Shown here piece after piece: positions 23,683-32,667 of a stretch of 64,000 nt of DNA (positions within the stretch are counted from its first letter, which is position 1; the number at the start of each line of letters is the position of its first letter). The translations under genes and the position numbers were made by a program. The notes under the pieces were generated by a model, which was given only the letters and a program-made list of their open reading frames with translations, was not told where the DNA came from and did not search any database. This DNA comes from JANXMY01 sp965246745. Lineage in GTDB: Bacteria; Armatimonadota; Armatimonadia; Armatimonadales; Capsulimonadaceae. The stretch covers positions 992,001 to 1,056,000 of the forward strand of contig OZ251980.1 of NCBI GenBank assembly GCA_965246745.1. The letters run 5' to 3'.

Positions 23683-24350
23683 CGGGCGGCGGAGGCGTCG
23701 GCGACGGCGTAGAGCCAGTCGGCGGCAAGGAAGATAAGAACAATCCAGAACGCGGGCGTAAAATAGCTGTGCCCGGTGCCGTGCACCTGCGTTAAGAGCA
23801 CGACGCCGAGGAGAAAAATAGCAATCAGAGTGCCGCCTTTGACGGTCTGCCCTTGAACAAGCTGACCGAGGCCGGGGCAGAGCATCGAGCCGGCAACCAC
23901 CAGCCAGCCGCTCCGCTCGCCGCCGGTCCGGCGGACCAGGGATGCGTCGGCGGCGGCGTAGGCGACCCCGAGGGTCTTCTGCCGCTGCTGCTCGGCCCGG
24001 CGCAGGACCGCTTTGCCGACTTTGGCTTCGGCGGACGCTCGCGCCGGCTCGGCGGCGACGGCGGCCTGATACGATTCAATCGCAACGTCCCAGTCGCCGC
24101 GCCCTTCGGCAATGTCGCCGAGCAGCTCCAGCACGGCCGCATCGCCGGGCTTTTCGGTCCGCAGGGCTTTGGCGGCGGCTTCGGCGTCAGGCAGCAGGCC
24201 GCGCCGCAGCAAAATCGTGGCTGCCGTGACGCGCCGGCTCCACTCTTCCTCGGCGGCATAGTCGCGCAGCGGGCGCTTCGGCGGCGGGACGGGGCGGGGT
24301 GCGGGGCGCTTCGGAAGCTCAGGCTTCGGAAGCTCAGGCGGCGTGTCCAT
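23679..24350 (-). CDS. TPR-like protein with C-terminal membrane segments
   Basis: A 223-residue protein. The N-terminus repeats PELPK twice, encoded by an exact 15-bp tandem duplication at 24308-24337. Residues 37-130 form two TPR-like helical hairpins (LLPDAEAAAKALRTEKPGDA and WDVAIESYQAAVAAEPARA). The C-terminal 75 residues hold a GLGQLVQGQTVKGG turn and two or three membrane helices, as in TM2/DUF5683-type proteins. It overlaps the rsfS end by 17 nt and is probably in that operon. Role unknown. Confidence 0.72.
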   Translation of the reverse strand: MDTPPELPKPELPKRPAPRPVPPPKRPLRDYAAEEEWSRRVTAATILLRRGLLPDAEAAAKALRTEKPGDAAVLELLGDIAEGRGDWDVAIESYQAAVAAEPARASAEAKVGKAVLRRAEQQRQKTLGVAYAAADASLVRRTGGERSGWLVVAGSMLCPGLGQLVQGQTVKGGTLIAIFLLGVVLLTQVHGTGHSYFTPAFWIVLIFLAADWLYAVADASAAR

Positions 24351-24888
24351 GCGTCTTCTCCGGCGAATTCAGCGGTGACAGCGGCTCGTCTACGGCGGCG
24401 TCGGCCAGCGCTTCGTCTTCCGAGTCCTCGTCTTCGTCCAGCGCGTCGCCCTCGTCGCCGTATTCATCGTCCATTTCGTCGTCCAAGCCGTCTTCCTCAA
24501 ACTCGCCGATCCCCATGCCTTCCAGGCGGTCCGGCTCGCGCTCGGGCGGAGCCTGTCCGGTCCAGAGCTTTTCCAGCCCGTAGAACGAGCGCTGTTCTTC
24601 GGACATGACATGAACAATCGCATCGCCGTAATCAAGCAGCACCCAAGTCGCTTCCGAGTAGCCTTCAATGCGTCTTTGGCGGATGCCCTGCTTTTCCATC
24701 GCTTCCATGACGCCGTCGGCAATGGACCGAATATGGATGTTGGACGTTCCCGAGCAGATAATAAAAAAGTCGGCGATCAGCGTCTTGCCGCGCAGGTCCA
24801 GCGCCGTGATATAGTTGGCCTTTTTGTCGTCCGCCGCCGCCACAATCGCGTCCCGCCGCTCTTCCGATGTCAGTTTGCTTTCTTTCAA
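24334..24888 (-). CDS. rsfS: Ribosomal silencing factor RsfS with acidic C-terminal extension
   Basis: A 184-residue protein. Residues 1-112 match RsfS (Iojap/DUF143), which binds ribosomal protein L14 and blocks subunit joining: KKANYITALDLRGKTLIADFFIICSG and YSEATWVLLDYGDAIVHVMS. The remaining 70 residues are an acidic Asp/Glu-rich tail absent from the standard protein. The start is a TTG at 24888 with AGGGGA 6 nt upstream; no ATG fits. It usually sits near nadD or obg, neither of which is here. Confidence 0.9.
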   Translation of the reverse strand: MKESKLTSEERRDAIVAAADDKKANYITALDLRGKTLIADFFIICSGTSNIHIRSIADGVMEAMEKQGIRQRRIEGYSEATWVLLDYGDAIVHVMSEEQRSFYGLEKLWTGQAPPEREPDRLEGMGIGEFEEDGLDDEMDDEYGDEGDALDEDEDSEDEALADAAVDEPLSPLNSPEKTHGHAA

Positions 24889-24947
24889 GATGTTTCCCCT
24901 GTGCTGTTACCGAGAGTATACCCGACAACGCGCCTGCCCTGCTGTTT

Positions 24948-25640
24948 CTACCCCGACCAGCCGCGCCAGACAAACGAGGCTCCTAAAATTGCCATGAACA
25001 GCGCCGACACGCGGGTCATGGCGACCCGAAACGGCAGCCGGGTCAAAAGACCGCCGAACAGCGCATTGCCGAACACGCCCAGCGTCAGCAGGCCCGGCAC
25101 GGTGCCGAGGCCGAAGCAGAGCATCAACAGCGCCCCCGACAGCGGCCGCAGGGTAAAGGTCGCCATCAGGGCATTGTACGTCAGGCCGCAGGGCAGCACG
25201 CCGACAAAGACGCCGACGCCGAGCGGTTTCAGCGCATGCTTCGATTGCAGCACGCCGAGGTACACCCGGCGCAGCGTCCCGCCGCCCGCGCCGAGCACGT
25301 CCGGCTCCGGCAGGCGAAACTTCGGCACAATCCCGGCCAGCCCCAGCGCCAGCCCGAGCATGACCACGCCGACCGCTAGGCTTACCCCGCCCTGCGCCGC
25401 CGCCCAGCGGTGCCCGAGCGACCCGATTGCGCCGCCCGCCGCGCCCAAGCCCGCCAGCGCCAGCAGCCGCCCGCCGTGAAACAGCCCATGCCGCACCGCG
25501 CCTCGCCCCGCCTGTCCGCCGCTGTACGAAACGACAAAAATGCCGCACATGCCGATGCAGTGCGAAAAGCCGCTCGCCAGGCCGAGCAGCAGCGCCAGCG
25601 CGTAAGCCGAATGGAGAAGGGTGTCGGAGGAAAATGTCAT
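24948..25640 (-). CDS. Sulfite exporter TauE/SafE-like (DsbD_2/UreH-type) membrane protein
   Basis: A 230-residue protein with six or so hydrophobic helices. The paired motifs GFSHCIGMCG (residues 24-33) and LPCGLTYNA (about 150) identify the UreH/DsbD_2 family seen beside copper-handling and cytochrome-oxidase assembly genes. It is the last gene of a minus-strand run that includes a cation diffusion protein, a Cys-rich membrane peptide and a YtkA-like lipoprotein. This supports a role in metal or copper delivery (inference). Confidence 0.82.
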   Translation of the reverse strand: MTFSSDTLLHSAYALALLLGLASGFSHCIGMCGIFVVSYSGGQAGRGAVRHGLFHGGRLLALAGLGAAGGAIGSLGHRWAAAQGGVSLAVGVVMLGLALGLAGIVPKFRLPEPDVLGAGGGTLRRVYLGVLQSKHALKPLGVGVFVGVLPCGLTYNALMATFTLRPLSGALLMLCFGLGTVPGLLTLGVFGNALFGGLLTRLPFRVAMTRVSALFMAILGASFVWRGWSG

Positions 25641-25684
25641 GGGAAATGCGTGTGAAGCAGGAAGCGACGCGGTGAGGTTCTTGA

Positions 25685-26086
25685 TCAGCGCACCGTCACC
25701 GGAAACGCCTGCGCCGCGCGGGCCGCGCCTTTGCGGGCCGTCACCAATGCCGACCAGTCGCCGGGCATCGTAAAGCGGCCGGTGCCGATATAAATCCCCG
25801 GCGTCGCCGACTCGCGCAAAGCGACTTCGTTGCGGCCCATGTCCATGCCCGGCATGGTCAGCGCCGCCGAGACCGACGCGCCCGAAACGGGTTTGTGCCG
25901 GGCGTCGGTCACACGCACCGTCATCTGCACCGGGTCAAGCTGACGGGGCGGGGTCGGCGCGGCCGTCAGCGCCAGCGCCCACTGCGCCGTCCCGGCCGGA
26001 GCGGGCGGCAGGGCGGGCGGGCGGCTGCACCCGGCCCCGAGCACTAAAACGGCCGCCGGCAGGGCGGCGCGTTTGGCCCGGCTCAT
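25685..26086 (-). CDS. YtkA/FixH-like lipoprotein
   Basis: A 133-residue protein. The start at 26086 gives a lipobox, LPAAVLVLGAGC. The mature part (VTDARHKPVSGASVSAALTM, PGMDMGRNEVALRESATPGI, GDWSALVTAR) is the Ig-like YtkA/FixH domain found in copper and heme-oxidase assembly clusters; the Met/Asp-rich PGMDMG loop could bind copper. The start overlaps the stop of the upstream small gene as ATGA. Confidence 0.78.
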   Translation of the reverse strand: MSRAKRAALPAAVLVLGAGCSRPPALPPAPAGTAQWALALTAAPTPPRQLDPVQMTVRVTDARHKPVSGASVSAALTMPGMDMGRNEVALRESATPGIYIGTGRFTMPGDWSALVTARKGAARAAQAFPVTVR

Positions 26087-26316
26087 TTGTTCGCCGGCCG
26101 CCGCAGGTGCGCGGGCGGGCGCATTTGTATCTGCACCAGCGCGGGCGGGGCCGCCTTGCCCCGACTGCCCGCGCAGCCGTCGCACCCCCCGCCCCCGCCG
26201 GGCTTGCCCGGCGGAGTGCGGAACGCCGCAATCTGCTTCCAGACCCGCCGCCCGACACTCACGCCCGCCCCGGCGACAATCGCCATCGCCCCGATCTGCT
26301 GTCCGTCCCAGTGCAT
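26083..26316 (-). CDS. Small Cys-containing membrane protein
   Basis: A 77-residue protein with one N-terminal membrane helix (MAIVAGAGVSVGRRVWKQI) and a GGGGGCDGCAG motif, resembling FeoB-associated Cys-rich membrane proteins. It is tightly coupled to the YtkA-like gene (4-nt overlap) and 4 nt after the cation transporter gene. The CxxC pair could bind a metal. Confidence 0.6.
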   Translation of the reverse strand: MHWDGQQIGAMAIVAGAGVSVGRRVWKQIAAFRTPPGKPGGGGGCDGCAGSRGKAAPPALVQIQMRPPAHLRRPANK

Positions 26317-26320
26317 TGTC

Positions 26321-26971
26321 TTATTCTTCCGTTCCGCAGGAACACTCGCCCAAAACCGCTTCCCGGCCTTCTTTGATTAAAAACGGCACCAAAACCAATG
26401 CCGCCGCGCTGTCCAGCCACCACAAGCTCGGCAGCAGCCGGGTCACGGCCAGGCCGATCATCAGCACGACCGACAAATACCCGCAGGTAATCGCTTCCAT
26501 CGCATCGGCCCGCAGAGCTTTGGAATTCAGCCGCGCGGCGACTTTCAGTTTCCAGCCCGCGAGTATCGGCATGCCGATCTTGGCGGCCAGCCCGATCCCG
26601 ATGCCCCACACGCTTTCGTGCGTGTCCGCCCCTTTTCCTATAACGAAAATTCCCCTCAAAGAGTTCGCGGCGACCAGCGCCGCCAGGGTGTACAGCAAAA
26701 ACCCGGCGATTTTTGAGGCCCGCCGCTCCGCGCTTTCAATCTGACCGGCCCCGAGCCGGCCCGACGCTTCAGCGGACAAGCGCCACCAAAGGACGGCGGC
26801 GCTGCCCATCTCAACCACGCTGTCCGCGCCGAAGCCTTCCAGCAGCAGGCTGCGCGAGTGCGCCCCGAGCCACAGCGCCGCCGCGCCTTCAATCGCCATC
26901 CACGCAAGCGTCAGCCCGGTCAAGCGCAGCGCCAGCCGCAGGTCGGCGGCGCGGGTGCCCAAAGCAATCAC
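26321..26971 (-). CDS. Cation diffusion facilitator-like membrane protein
   Basis: A 216-residue protein with about five or six membrane helices. SRSLLLEGFGADSVVEMGSA at residues 39-58 carries the Asp of CDF transporters, and AIEGAAALWLGAHS and RADAMEAITCGYL correspond to other CDF helices. It lacks the long cytoplasmic C-terminal domain. It begins at a GTG that overlaps the stop of the upstream gene (GTGA). It is likely a divalent metal or related cation carrier; the specificity is not visible. Confidence 0.75.
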   Translation of the reverse strand: MIALGTRAADLRLALRLTGLTLAWMAIEGAAALWLGAHSRSLLLEGFGADSVVEMGSAAVLWWRLSAEASGRLGAGQIESAERRASKIAGFLLYTLAALVAANSLRGIFVIGKGADTHESVWGIGIGLAAKIGMPILAGWKLKVAARLNSKALRADAMEAITCGYLSVVLMIGLAVTRLLPSLWWLDSAAALVLVPFLIKEGREAVLGECSCGTEE

Positions 26972-29022
26972 GACGGCAGCCCCTCAAACACAACTGTTTG
27001 ATGCAGCGTCACCGACGGCACCGACACGCGGCAATAGCGGCCTTCCGTCGTGAACGGCAGGTCCTCGCCCGACGGGGCGAGATACACCCGGCTCGGGGCC
27101 GTCTCGGTCCGCAGGGCGAACGACACGTCGCGCACCGAAACGGCGTCTTCGATAAACTCATTCGCCGCCGTGCGCCGCTGCGGCTGCAGCGACACCAGGT
27201 GGACCACCAAACGGTTTTGGGCCGGCTGACGCAGTACGGCGATCTCCATTGCCGCCGGGACATTTTGGAGCGGCCGGACCAGCGGCTCGGGCAGCAGAAT
27301 ATCGAGCAGTCGCTTGGCCATGTTCTTGTACAAGTAAAAGCCGTCGCTCCGGTAGCCTGTAAACAGCGCGGCGTAGACATACGCAGTTTTTTTGTCGCCC
27401 GAAATCACCCCGACCGGAAAGCCCGTCGCCTTGTCGGCGGGGGTCTGGGCATGCGACGAGAAATGGCCGGGCGCACGGTTGAAATACGGCTGCCAGATTT
27501 CGCCGAGCGAGGCCGCGCCGTCTACGGCCTCCACATAGGTGCCGGGCTGATAATTCACAAATTCCGTGTCCGGCTCGCCTGCGCCCAGCACGTCCCCGAG
27601 GCGCATGTACGACGGACGCCACGGGCACGGGCCGGCAAACGTGACGGGGCTTGCCGGCAGGGTAAAGCCGTCCGCGCCCAGTGTCGCCCGGTGCGAAAAC
27701 AAGACCGCCCCGCCGCCGGCCTGAAACGCCGCCAGCTTGGCCTGCATGGCGTCGTCGAGCGTGCCGTCGTCGGGAATAATCACCAGCTTGTAATTTTTTA
27801 AGTTGTCCCGGTCGGGCGTTTCGCCGTTCCACTGCTGCTTCAGCGCGGCCAGCGCCGCCGCCGCGCCCTCGAAGCCCGGCGAAACCTGCGCGATATTCAT
27901 GCCGCCGACCAGCGCGGACTCCGCCGACGGCCCCGCCGGCAGCAGCAGCACGGCGATGTCGGCCTGCGGGACGGCCCCCGCGCAGTACGGCTCGACCGCT
28001 TCCAGCGTCCTGAACACGTCGCCGATGACCTGGTACGCGCCCTTGTCGAGCGTCCCGCGCGGGTGTAATTGATCCCCGATATTGATCACCGCGCCGGCGG
28101 CCAGGATGGTGGCGACTTCGTAGTCAAGCTGCGGCACGGTTTTCAGGCCGCCGAAGTCCGCCCACGATTTATGGAACCGGGCGGTCATGCCCTGCACCGG
28201 GCGCGGGTAAGTGCGAACCAGCCGCGACCAGGTGGGGAAAAAGTGGTAGCCCCAGCCGCCGGTGGACAGCGACTCAATTTCAATCTGCGTCAGCACATCC
28301 AATTCCCGGTGCACACCCGCCGTGACACGCGAGTTGAAAAACGTGGTGGCGTTCGGGCGAAGCTGATAGCAGAGCTTCGCCAGCTTGGTCGTGTACTCCC
28401 GCATGATGTCGTAAGTCTGCTGCCGGTGGGCGTCATGGTCGTCCCGCGCGTGCCCGGAGCGTTCCAGCCGCGCGAGGCACTTTTCGCAAAAGCAGCCGGG
28501 ATCGGGCGGAAAGTAGCACATGTCGTAGAAAATGCCGTCGGCATCATATTGGGTGAGAATCTCTTCGGTCTGCGCCGCCAGGTAATCCACATACTCGGCG
28601 TTGTTCATGCACACTTGATACCACGCCGCTTCGTGGGCATTCGGCCCCCACAGCCGGCCGTCTTCCAGGCGGCAGATCAGATCAGGCCGGGTCAGGCCGA
28701 TGTGCTGGTCCACCCGCGCCGACAAGTACACCGGGGTCGCCATGCCGCGCTGTTTGCAGGCTTCAATCTGCGCCCCCAAAAGATCGAATTTCAGGCTTGG
28801 GTGCATCTTCCCGAGGCCGGTTCGGGTCGGGTAGTAGCTCATCCCGTGGTGGCACTTGCCGAACAGCGTCACCCAGTTGACGCGGGCTTCCGCCAGCGTG
28901 TCCCCGAACACGTCGGCGTCAAACCCCGCCCCGACATCGGGGATTTCCGGCGACGTGTGAAAATCCAGGTGTATCTGCCGGAACCGGCTCGAAACCAGCT
29001 CGGCGGCGGTGAGATTGGTCAT
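26968..29022 (-). CDS. GHL6-type glycoside hydrolase with beta-galactosidase trimerisation-like domain
   Basis: A 684-residue protein, no clear signal peptide. The N-terminal barrel (FRQIHLDFHTSPEIPDVGAG at residues 12-31, then DADGIFYDMCYFPPDPGCFC near 170 and CFCEKCLARL) matches hypothetical glycosyl hydrolase 6 proteins. The segment AKLAAFQAGGGAVLFSHRAT near 440 resembles the beta-galactosidase trimerisation domain. The start at 29022 follows GAGGAG. Upstream in-frame sequence to 29805 is repeat DNA and antisense to the M3 gene, so it is rejected. Its substrate is unknown, and it is oddly placed ahead of metal-handling genes. Confidence 0.8.
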   Translation of the reverse strand: MTNLTAAELVSSRFRQIHLDFHTSPEIPDVGAGFDADVFGDTLAEARVNWVTLFGKCHHGMSYYPTRTGLGKMHPSLKFDLLGAQIEACKQRGMATPVYLSARVDQHIGLTRPDLICRLEDGRLWGPNAHEAAWYQVCMNNAEYVDYLAAQTEEILTQYDADGIFYDMCYFPPDPGCFCEKCLARLERSGHARDDHDAHRQQTYDIMREYTTKLAKLCYQLRPNATTFFNSRVTAGVHRELDVLTQIEIESLSTGGWGYHFFPTWSRLVRTYPRPVQGMTARFHKSWADFGGLKTVPQLDYEVATILAAGAVINIGDQLHPRGTLDKGAYQVIGDVFRTLEAVEPYCAGAVPQADIAVLLLPAGPSAESALVGGMNIAQVSPGFEGAAAALAALKQQWNGETPDRDNLKNYKLVIIPDDGTLDDAMQAKLAAFQAGGGAVLFSHRATLGADGFTLPASPVTFAGPCPWRPSYMRLGDVLGAGEPDTEFVNYQPGTYVEAVDGAASLGEIWQPYFNRAPGHFSSHAQTPADKATGFPVGVISGDKKTAYVYAALFTGYRSDGFYLYKNMAKRLLDILLPEPLVRPLQNVPAAMEIAVLRQPAQNRLVVHLVSLQPQRRTAANEFIEDAVSVRDVSFALRTETAPSRVYLAPSGEDLPFTTEGRYCRVSVPSVTLHQTVVFEGLPS

Positions 29023-29051
29023 GCTGCAATGCTCCTCTGTACTGTGCCCAA

Positions 29052-29234
29052 TGGGCGAACACAAGGTTCGCGCCCTACATTCCGAATGGACCCCGTAGGG
29101 GCGAACCTTGTGTTCGCCCCTCTTTGTGTTCGCCCCTCTTTGTGTTCGCCCCTTTGTGTTCGCCCCTCTTTGTGTTCGCCCCTCTTTGTGTTCGCCCCTC
29201 TTTTGGGTGCTCATCCTTCGGGTGCTCATCATTC
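29052..29234. repeat. Inverted repeat followed by a 16-bp tandem array
   Basis: A 25-bp imperfect inverted repeat (GGGCGAACACAAGGTTCG... at 29052 and its complement ending near 29120) is followed by six copies of GTGTTCGCCCCTCTTT (29110-29203, one copy 2 nt short). Then a 15-bp tandem pair GGGTGCTCATCMTTC (29205-29219, 29220-29234) covers the stop codon of the M3 peptidase gene. Confidence 0.9.
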
Positions 29235-30908
29235 TGCCAAATGCGACTCGATAAGCCGCATCAATTCGCCGACGGTTTCCCGGTCGAACGCGAGCTTTGC
29301 GCCGGCGGCGGCGTACAGCTCGGGCAGCGGGCGGGTGTTGCCGAGCGCCAGCGCCGCGCGGTAATTTTGGACCGCTTCGGCCTGATTGCCGAGCGCATTG
29401 CGCCACACTTGCAGCGCCCCGAGCTGAGCCAGGCCGTACTCGACATAGTAAAACGGCACGGTGAAAATATGCAGCTTGCGGTGCCAGCCGGTTTCGCGCT
29501 CGGCGTCTAGGCCCGACCAGTCCACCCCGCCCATGAACCGCGCCCACAGCGCGTTCCAGCGAGCATCCATCTCCGCCGCTGAAACATCCGCCGGCGCTTC
29601 GGCATACACCCAGTGCTGAAAGCCGTCCACCACCGCCATGTACGGCAGAAACAAGACGATTTTCTCCATCTGCTCCCGCCGCGCCCGCGCCGCTTCCTCG
29701 CCGGAGTAAAACCCGCCCCGGTCTTTGCCTAAATACGGCAGGGCCAGCAGCTCCATCGCCATAGACGCCACTTCGTTGAACTCCATCGGAGCGCCCCGGT
29801 TCCACAAAAGCGGCTGAGCGGCGCTTGACGCCAGCCCATGAAACGCATGCCCGGCTTCATGCAGCAGGGTCCGCACGTCGCCGTCGGTGCCGACCGCGTT
29901 CATAAAGATATACGGCAGGCCGGTTTTCGGAAAGAACGAACAATAGCCGCCGGGCGCTTTGCCCCGGCGCGAGTCGAGATCGAGAAACCCATGCCGGAGC
30001 TTTTCGAAGTCCTGCCCGAGCGCCGGGTCCACTTGGCCTAAAACACGCGCGGTGACCGACTCAAGCTCGGCGACACCGCTAAACGGCCTCAGCGGCGGGC
30101 GGCCCGCCGGGTCAACATTCAAATCCCACGGGCGCAGGGTCTCGACGCCGAGCGCCTCGCGCCGGGCGCGGAGTATCTTTTGGGCCAGCGGCACGGCTTC
30201 GGCTTCGATGGCGTCGCCGAAGGCCAGGCTGTCGGCGGGCGTGTAGTCGAAGCGCTTCAGCGAGCGCCACAGAAACGCCCGAAAGTCGGGCAGCCCGGCG
30301 TTCTCCGCGAGTTTGCGGCGCAGCGGCCGCATGGCCAAGTAAAGTTCGTCCAGCTCGCCGCGCGACCGGAGCCAGCGGTCCTGCACGGCCCGCCAGGCGG
30401 CTTCGCGAGCGCTTCGGTCGGTGTCTGACAGGCGCTGCTCGGCTTGCGGCAGGGTCAATTCTTCCCCGCCGAGCGTGACCGTCATCGGCCCGGTGATTTT
30501 GTCGTAGTTGTTGGTCAGCGTTTGAAGCTGCGCTTGGATCGGCACATTGGCGTCCCGAAACAAGTCGGCGTCGCTGCGAAGCCGCCGCAGAAACTGCACT
30601 TGGTCCGGCTCCGGCGCGAAGTCCGGCACGGCCAGCAGCTTGGTTTTGAGCGCCTGCGCGGCGACGGTCCAGGGCGGGACAATCTGCTGGACAAAGTGGA
30701 GGTACGCCGCTTCGGCGGCCTGGTCGGTCGTGTCTTCGGACTTTGCCCGATAGGCTTGTGCACCCGCCTCCGCCAGCGTTTTTTCCAGGTCGCTCCAGCG
30801 CCCGAGCCAGCCGCCGACCGTTTGTGCAATGACTTCTTCCGAAGCCAGGGCCGCAAAATAGGGCGCAGCGGTCGCCCAATCGTGCGGGTCAATCGTATCA
30901 AGCGTCAT
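29229..30908 (-). CDS. M3 family oligoendopeptidase (PepF-like)
   Basis: A 559-residue zinc metallopeptidase of family M3. The HEXXH motif is in LLHEAGHAFHG near residue 350, and the third ligand lies in GAPMEFNEVASMAMELLALP near 382. YVEYGLAQLGALQVWRNAL near residue 485 is typical of PepF/M3 C-termini. It cleaves short peptides in the cytoplasm. No signal peptide is seen. The stop codon lies in a 15-bp tandem repeat, and an imperfect 18-bp tandem duplication (GGCGGGAAACAAA at 30923 and 30941) sits just upstream of the start. Confidence 0.92.
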   Translation of the reverse strand: MTLDTIDPHDWATAAPYFAALASEEVIAQTVGGWLGRWSDLEKTLAEAGAQAYRAKSEDTTDQAAEAAYLHFVQQIVPPWTVAAQALKTKLLAVPDFAPEPDQVQFLRRLRSDADLFRDANVPIQAQLQTLTNNYDKITGPMTVTLGGEELTLPQAEQRLSDTDRSAREAAWRAVQDRWLRSRGELDELYLAMRPLRRKLAENAGLPDFRAFLWRSLKRFDYTPADSLAFGDAIEAEAVPLAQKILRARREALGVETLRPWDLNVDPAGRPPLRPFSGVAELESVTARVLGQVDPALGQDFEKLRHGFLDLDSRRGKAPGGYCSFFPKTGLPYIFMNAVGTDGDVRTLLHEAGHAFHGLASSAAQPLLWNRGAPMEFNEVASMAMELLALPYLGKDRGGFYSGEEAARARREQMEKIVLFLPYMAVVDGFQHWVYAEAPADVSAAEMDARWNALWARFMGGVDWSGLDAERETGWHRKLHIFTVPFYYVEYGLAQLGALQVWRNALGNQAEAVQNYRAALALGNTRPLPELYAAAGAKLAFDRETVGELMRLIESHLAE

Positions 30909-30960
30909 CTTTTTTCTTTCTAGGCGGGAAACAAACTCTCGGCGGGAAACAAATTGAAGG

Positions 30961-31779
30961 TTACAGCCGGGGGAACAGCTCGCGGATTTCTTGCAGCAAC
31001 GCCAAAAACTCGGGAGTTGTGGTCACGCCCTCGCGCCAGCAGAGGTCGCGCTCGACTAAATTGTACGTCGCCTGAATCCGTGCGCCGGGAACAATGCCGC
31101 CCGACGCATCCCGGTCCCGGCCCAGCACAACAATCGTGTCGGCGACTTGAAGCGCCGCGCCGATGTCGTGGGTGACTAAAATAAACGTTTTCAGCTCGTC
31201 GGCCCCGGCCATCTCCTGAATGAATTCGGAGACCCGCTGGGCGGCCAGCATGTCCAGGCCCGAAAACGGCTCATCCATGAGTAAAAAATGGTCGCTGCAC
31301 AAAAACTGCTGGGCAATCGCCACCCGCTGCCGCTGCCCACCGGAAAGCTGCGCCGGGTACTTTTTCCCCTGATCGCTCAGGTCGAACTGCGCCAGCATGG
31401 ATTGAGAGGCTCTCAAAGCGTCCGGCCGGGACAAGCCGGCCTGCCGCGCCGCAACAGCAAGGTTGCCGAGCACGGTGCGGTGCGCGAACAGCGGATAGTT
31501 CTGCGCGACCACGCCGACCATGCCGGGCCGGACGGGCCGGCCTTCTTCCACCACAATCGTGCCGGTATCGGGCGTGTCCAGTCCCGCCAGCAGCCGAAAC
31601 AGCGTGGTTTTGCCGACTCCCGACGGCCCGAGCAGGCCGACCACCTGCCCCTGCGTGTGCCCGGCCCGGCGCAGGTCCTTGATTTCAAGGCTGACATCCC
31701 GCAGCACCGGACGGCCGCCGAGCGACTTGCCCACCCCCGTCAGCTTCAGCAGCGTGTCGTGATATGTGACCCCCAGCAT
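30961..31779 (-). CDS. ABC transporter ATP-binding protein (nitrate/sulfonate/taurine type)
   Basis: A 272-residue ATPase: Walker A GLLGPSGVGKTT near residue 48, signature LSGGQRQRVAIAQ near 143 and Walker B HFLLMDEPFSGLD near 163, with FILVTHDIGAALQVAD after it. The permease gene ends 4 nt upstream, so the two are one transporter. No substrate-binding protein is encoded in the window, so the solute cannot be inferred. Confidence 0.9.
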   Translation of the reverse strand: MLGVTYHDTLLKLTGVGKSLGGRPVLRDVSLEIKDLRRAGHTQGQVVGLLGPSGVGKTTLFRLLAGLDTPDTGTIVVEEGRPVRPGMVGVVAQNYPLFAHRTVLGNLAVAARQAGLSRPDALRASQSMLAQFDLSDQGKKYPAQLSGGQRQRVAIAQQFLCSDHFLLMDEPFSGLDMLAAQRVSEFIQEMAGADELKTFILVTHDIGAALQVADTIVVLGRDRDASGGIVPGARIQATYNLVERDLCWREGVTTTPEFLALLQEIRELFPRL

Positions 31780-31783
31780 AAAC

Positions 31784-32665
31784 TTACCCGCGCTCCAGTG
31801 TCAAATCGGCATACGGGCAGGCCAAACGCCGGGCGGCCCCAATGAGATAATCTTGCAGCAGGCCGACCCCGAGAATCACGATCTGCACGGCAAACACTTC
31901 CGGCAGCAAAAACTGCTTGTTTTCGGCCAGCAGCAGCGACCCGACCCCGCCTTCCGACCGGACAATCCCTTCCACCATCGTCAGCATCATCCAGCCCATC
32001 GCCGCGTTCTGCCGCAGCACTTCAAACGCCTTGTCGGCCGTGCCGAGCACGACGACTTCCCAGACCACCCGCCACTCGCCCATCCGCAGCGTCCGGGCAT
32101 GGTCGAACTCGCCGCGCGGGATCGCCGCAATCACCGATGCCATCGAAGTGACGTAAAACACCGAGATCGCAAACACCAGCAGCGACGTTTTCAGCGGGTG
32201 CCCGCCGCCGAACACCAGCGTAAAAATAAACGTAAACCCGACAATGCTCAGAAACCGGCCTTTGGAAAGGGCCGCCACCAAAGGCCGAAACACCGGCAGG
32301 ACGGTCAAATACGCCAGGCCGAGCGAGATCAGCGTGCTCCACGCCAGCGCTTCCAAATTCAGCCCCACACTGATCGCCAGCTCCTGCCCCAAACCCTGAG
32401 TCGTCCACAGCCCGCGCAGGGCATGCAGCGTTTCATCGGGACGGGGCAGCACTTTGAACGGCGAGCGCAGCCACAGCAGCAATCCCAGCGCAATCTCGCT
32501 CCAAACGATGATCTGCATCACGCCCGGCGAGACGATTTTGTTGGGCAGAAACGCATTCCAAGCGCTTCCCGGACGCGTGGGAGAAATTCCGCCGGCACGC
32601 AGGGCGGCGTCGCCGTCCGCCCCGGCGACCCTCGCTTCAGGGCGAGCCTGGGTTGGTTTTGCCAT
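31784..32665 (-). CDS. ABC transporter permease (SsuC/TauC-like)
   Basis: A 293-residue permease with about six membrane helices and the BPD-1 signature region EFDHARTLRMGEWRVVWEVVV near residue 185. The ATG at 32665 is taken as the start; a TTG at 32767 is possible. Three 12-bp repeats (GAAATTGCTTCA on the plus strand, 32668-32702) lie immediately before the ATG and would encode EAIS repeats if the upstream start were used. Partner of the adjacent ATPase. Confidence 0.85.
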   Translation of the reverse strand: MAKPTQARPEARVAGADGDAALRAGGISPTRPGSAWNAFLPNKIVSPGVMQIIVWSEIALGLLLWLRSPFKVLPRPDETLHALRGLWTTQGLGQELAISVGLNLEALAWSTLISLGLAYLTVLPVFRPLVAALSKGRFLSIVGFTFIFTLVFGGGHPLKTSLLVFAISVFYVTSMASVIAAIPRGEFDHARTLRMGEWRVVWEVVVLGTADKAFEVLRQNAAMGWMMLTMVEGIVRSEGGVGSLLLAENKQFLLPEVFAVQIVILGVGLLQDYLIGAARRLACPYADLTLERG

Positions 32666-32667
32666 AG

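Noticed and set aside
28069..29364. Plus-strand frame of 431 codons over the GHL6 start and repeat array
   Set aside because: It runs through the tandem array and antisense to two well-supported genes.
29023..29805. Upstream extension of the GHL6 gene to 945 residues
   Set aside because: The extension reads repeat DNA and the complement of the M3 peptidase; a good ribosome-binding site sits at 29022.
30961..32665. Nitrate or taurine importer
   Set aside because: The ATPase and permease are of that type, but no binding protein or pathway gene is present, so naming the substrate would be a guess.
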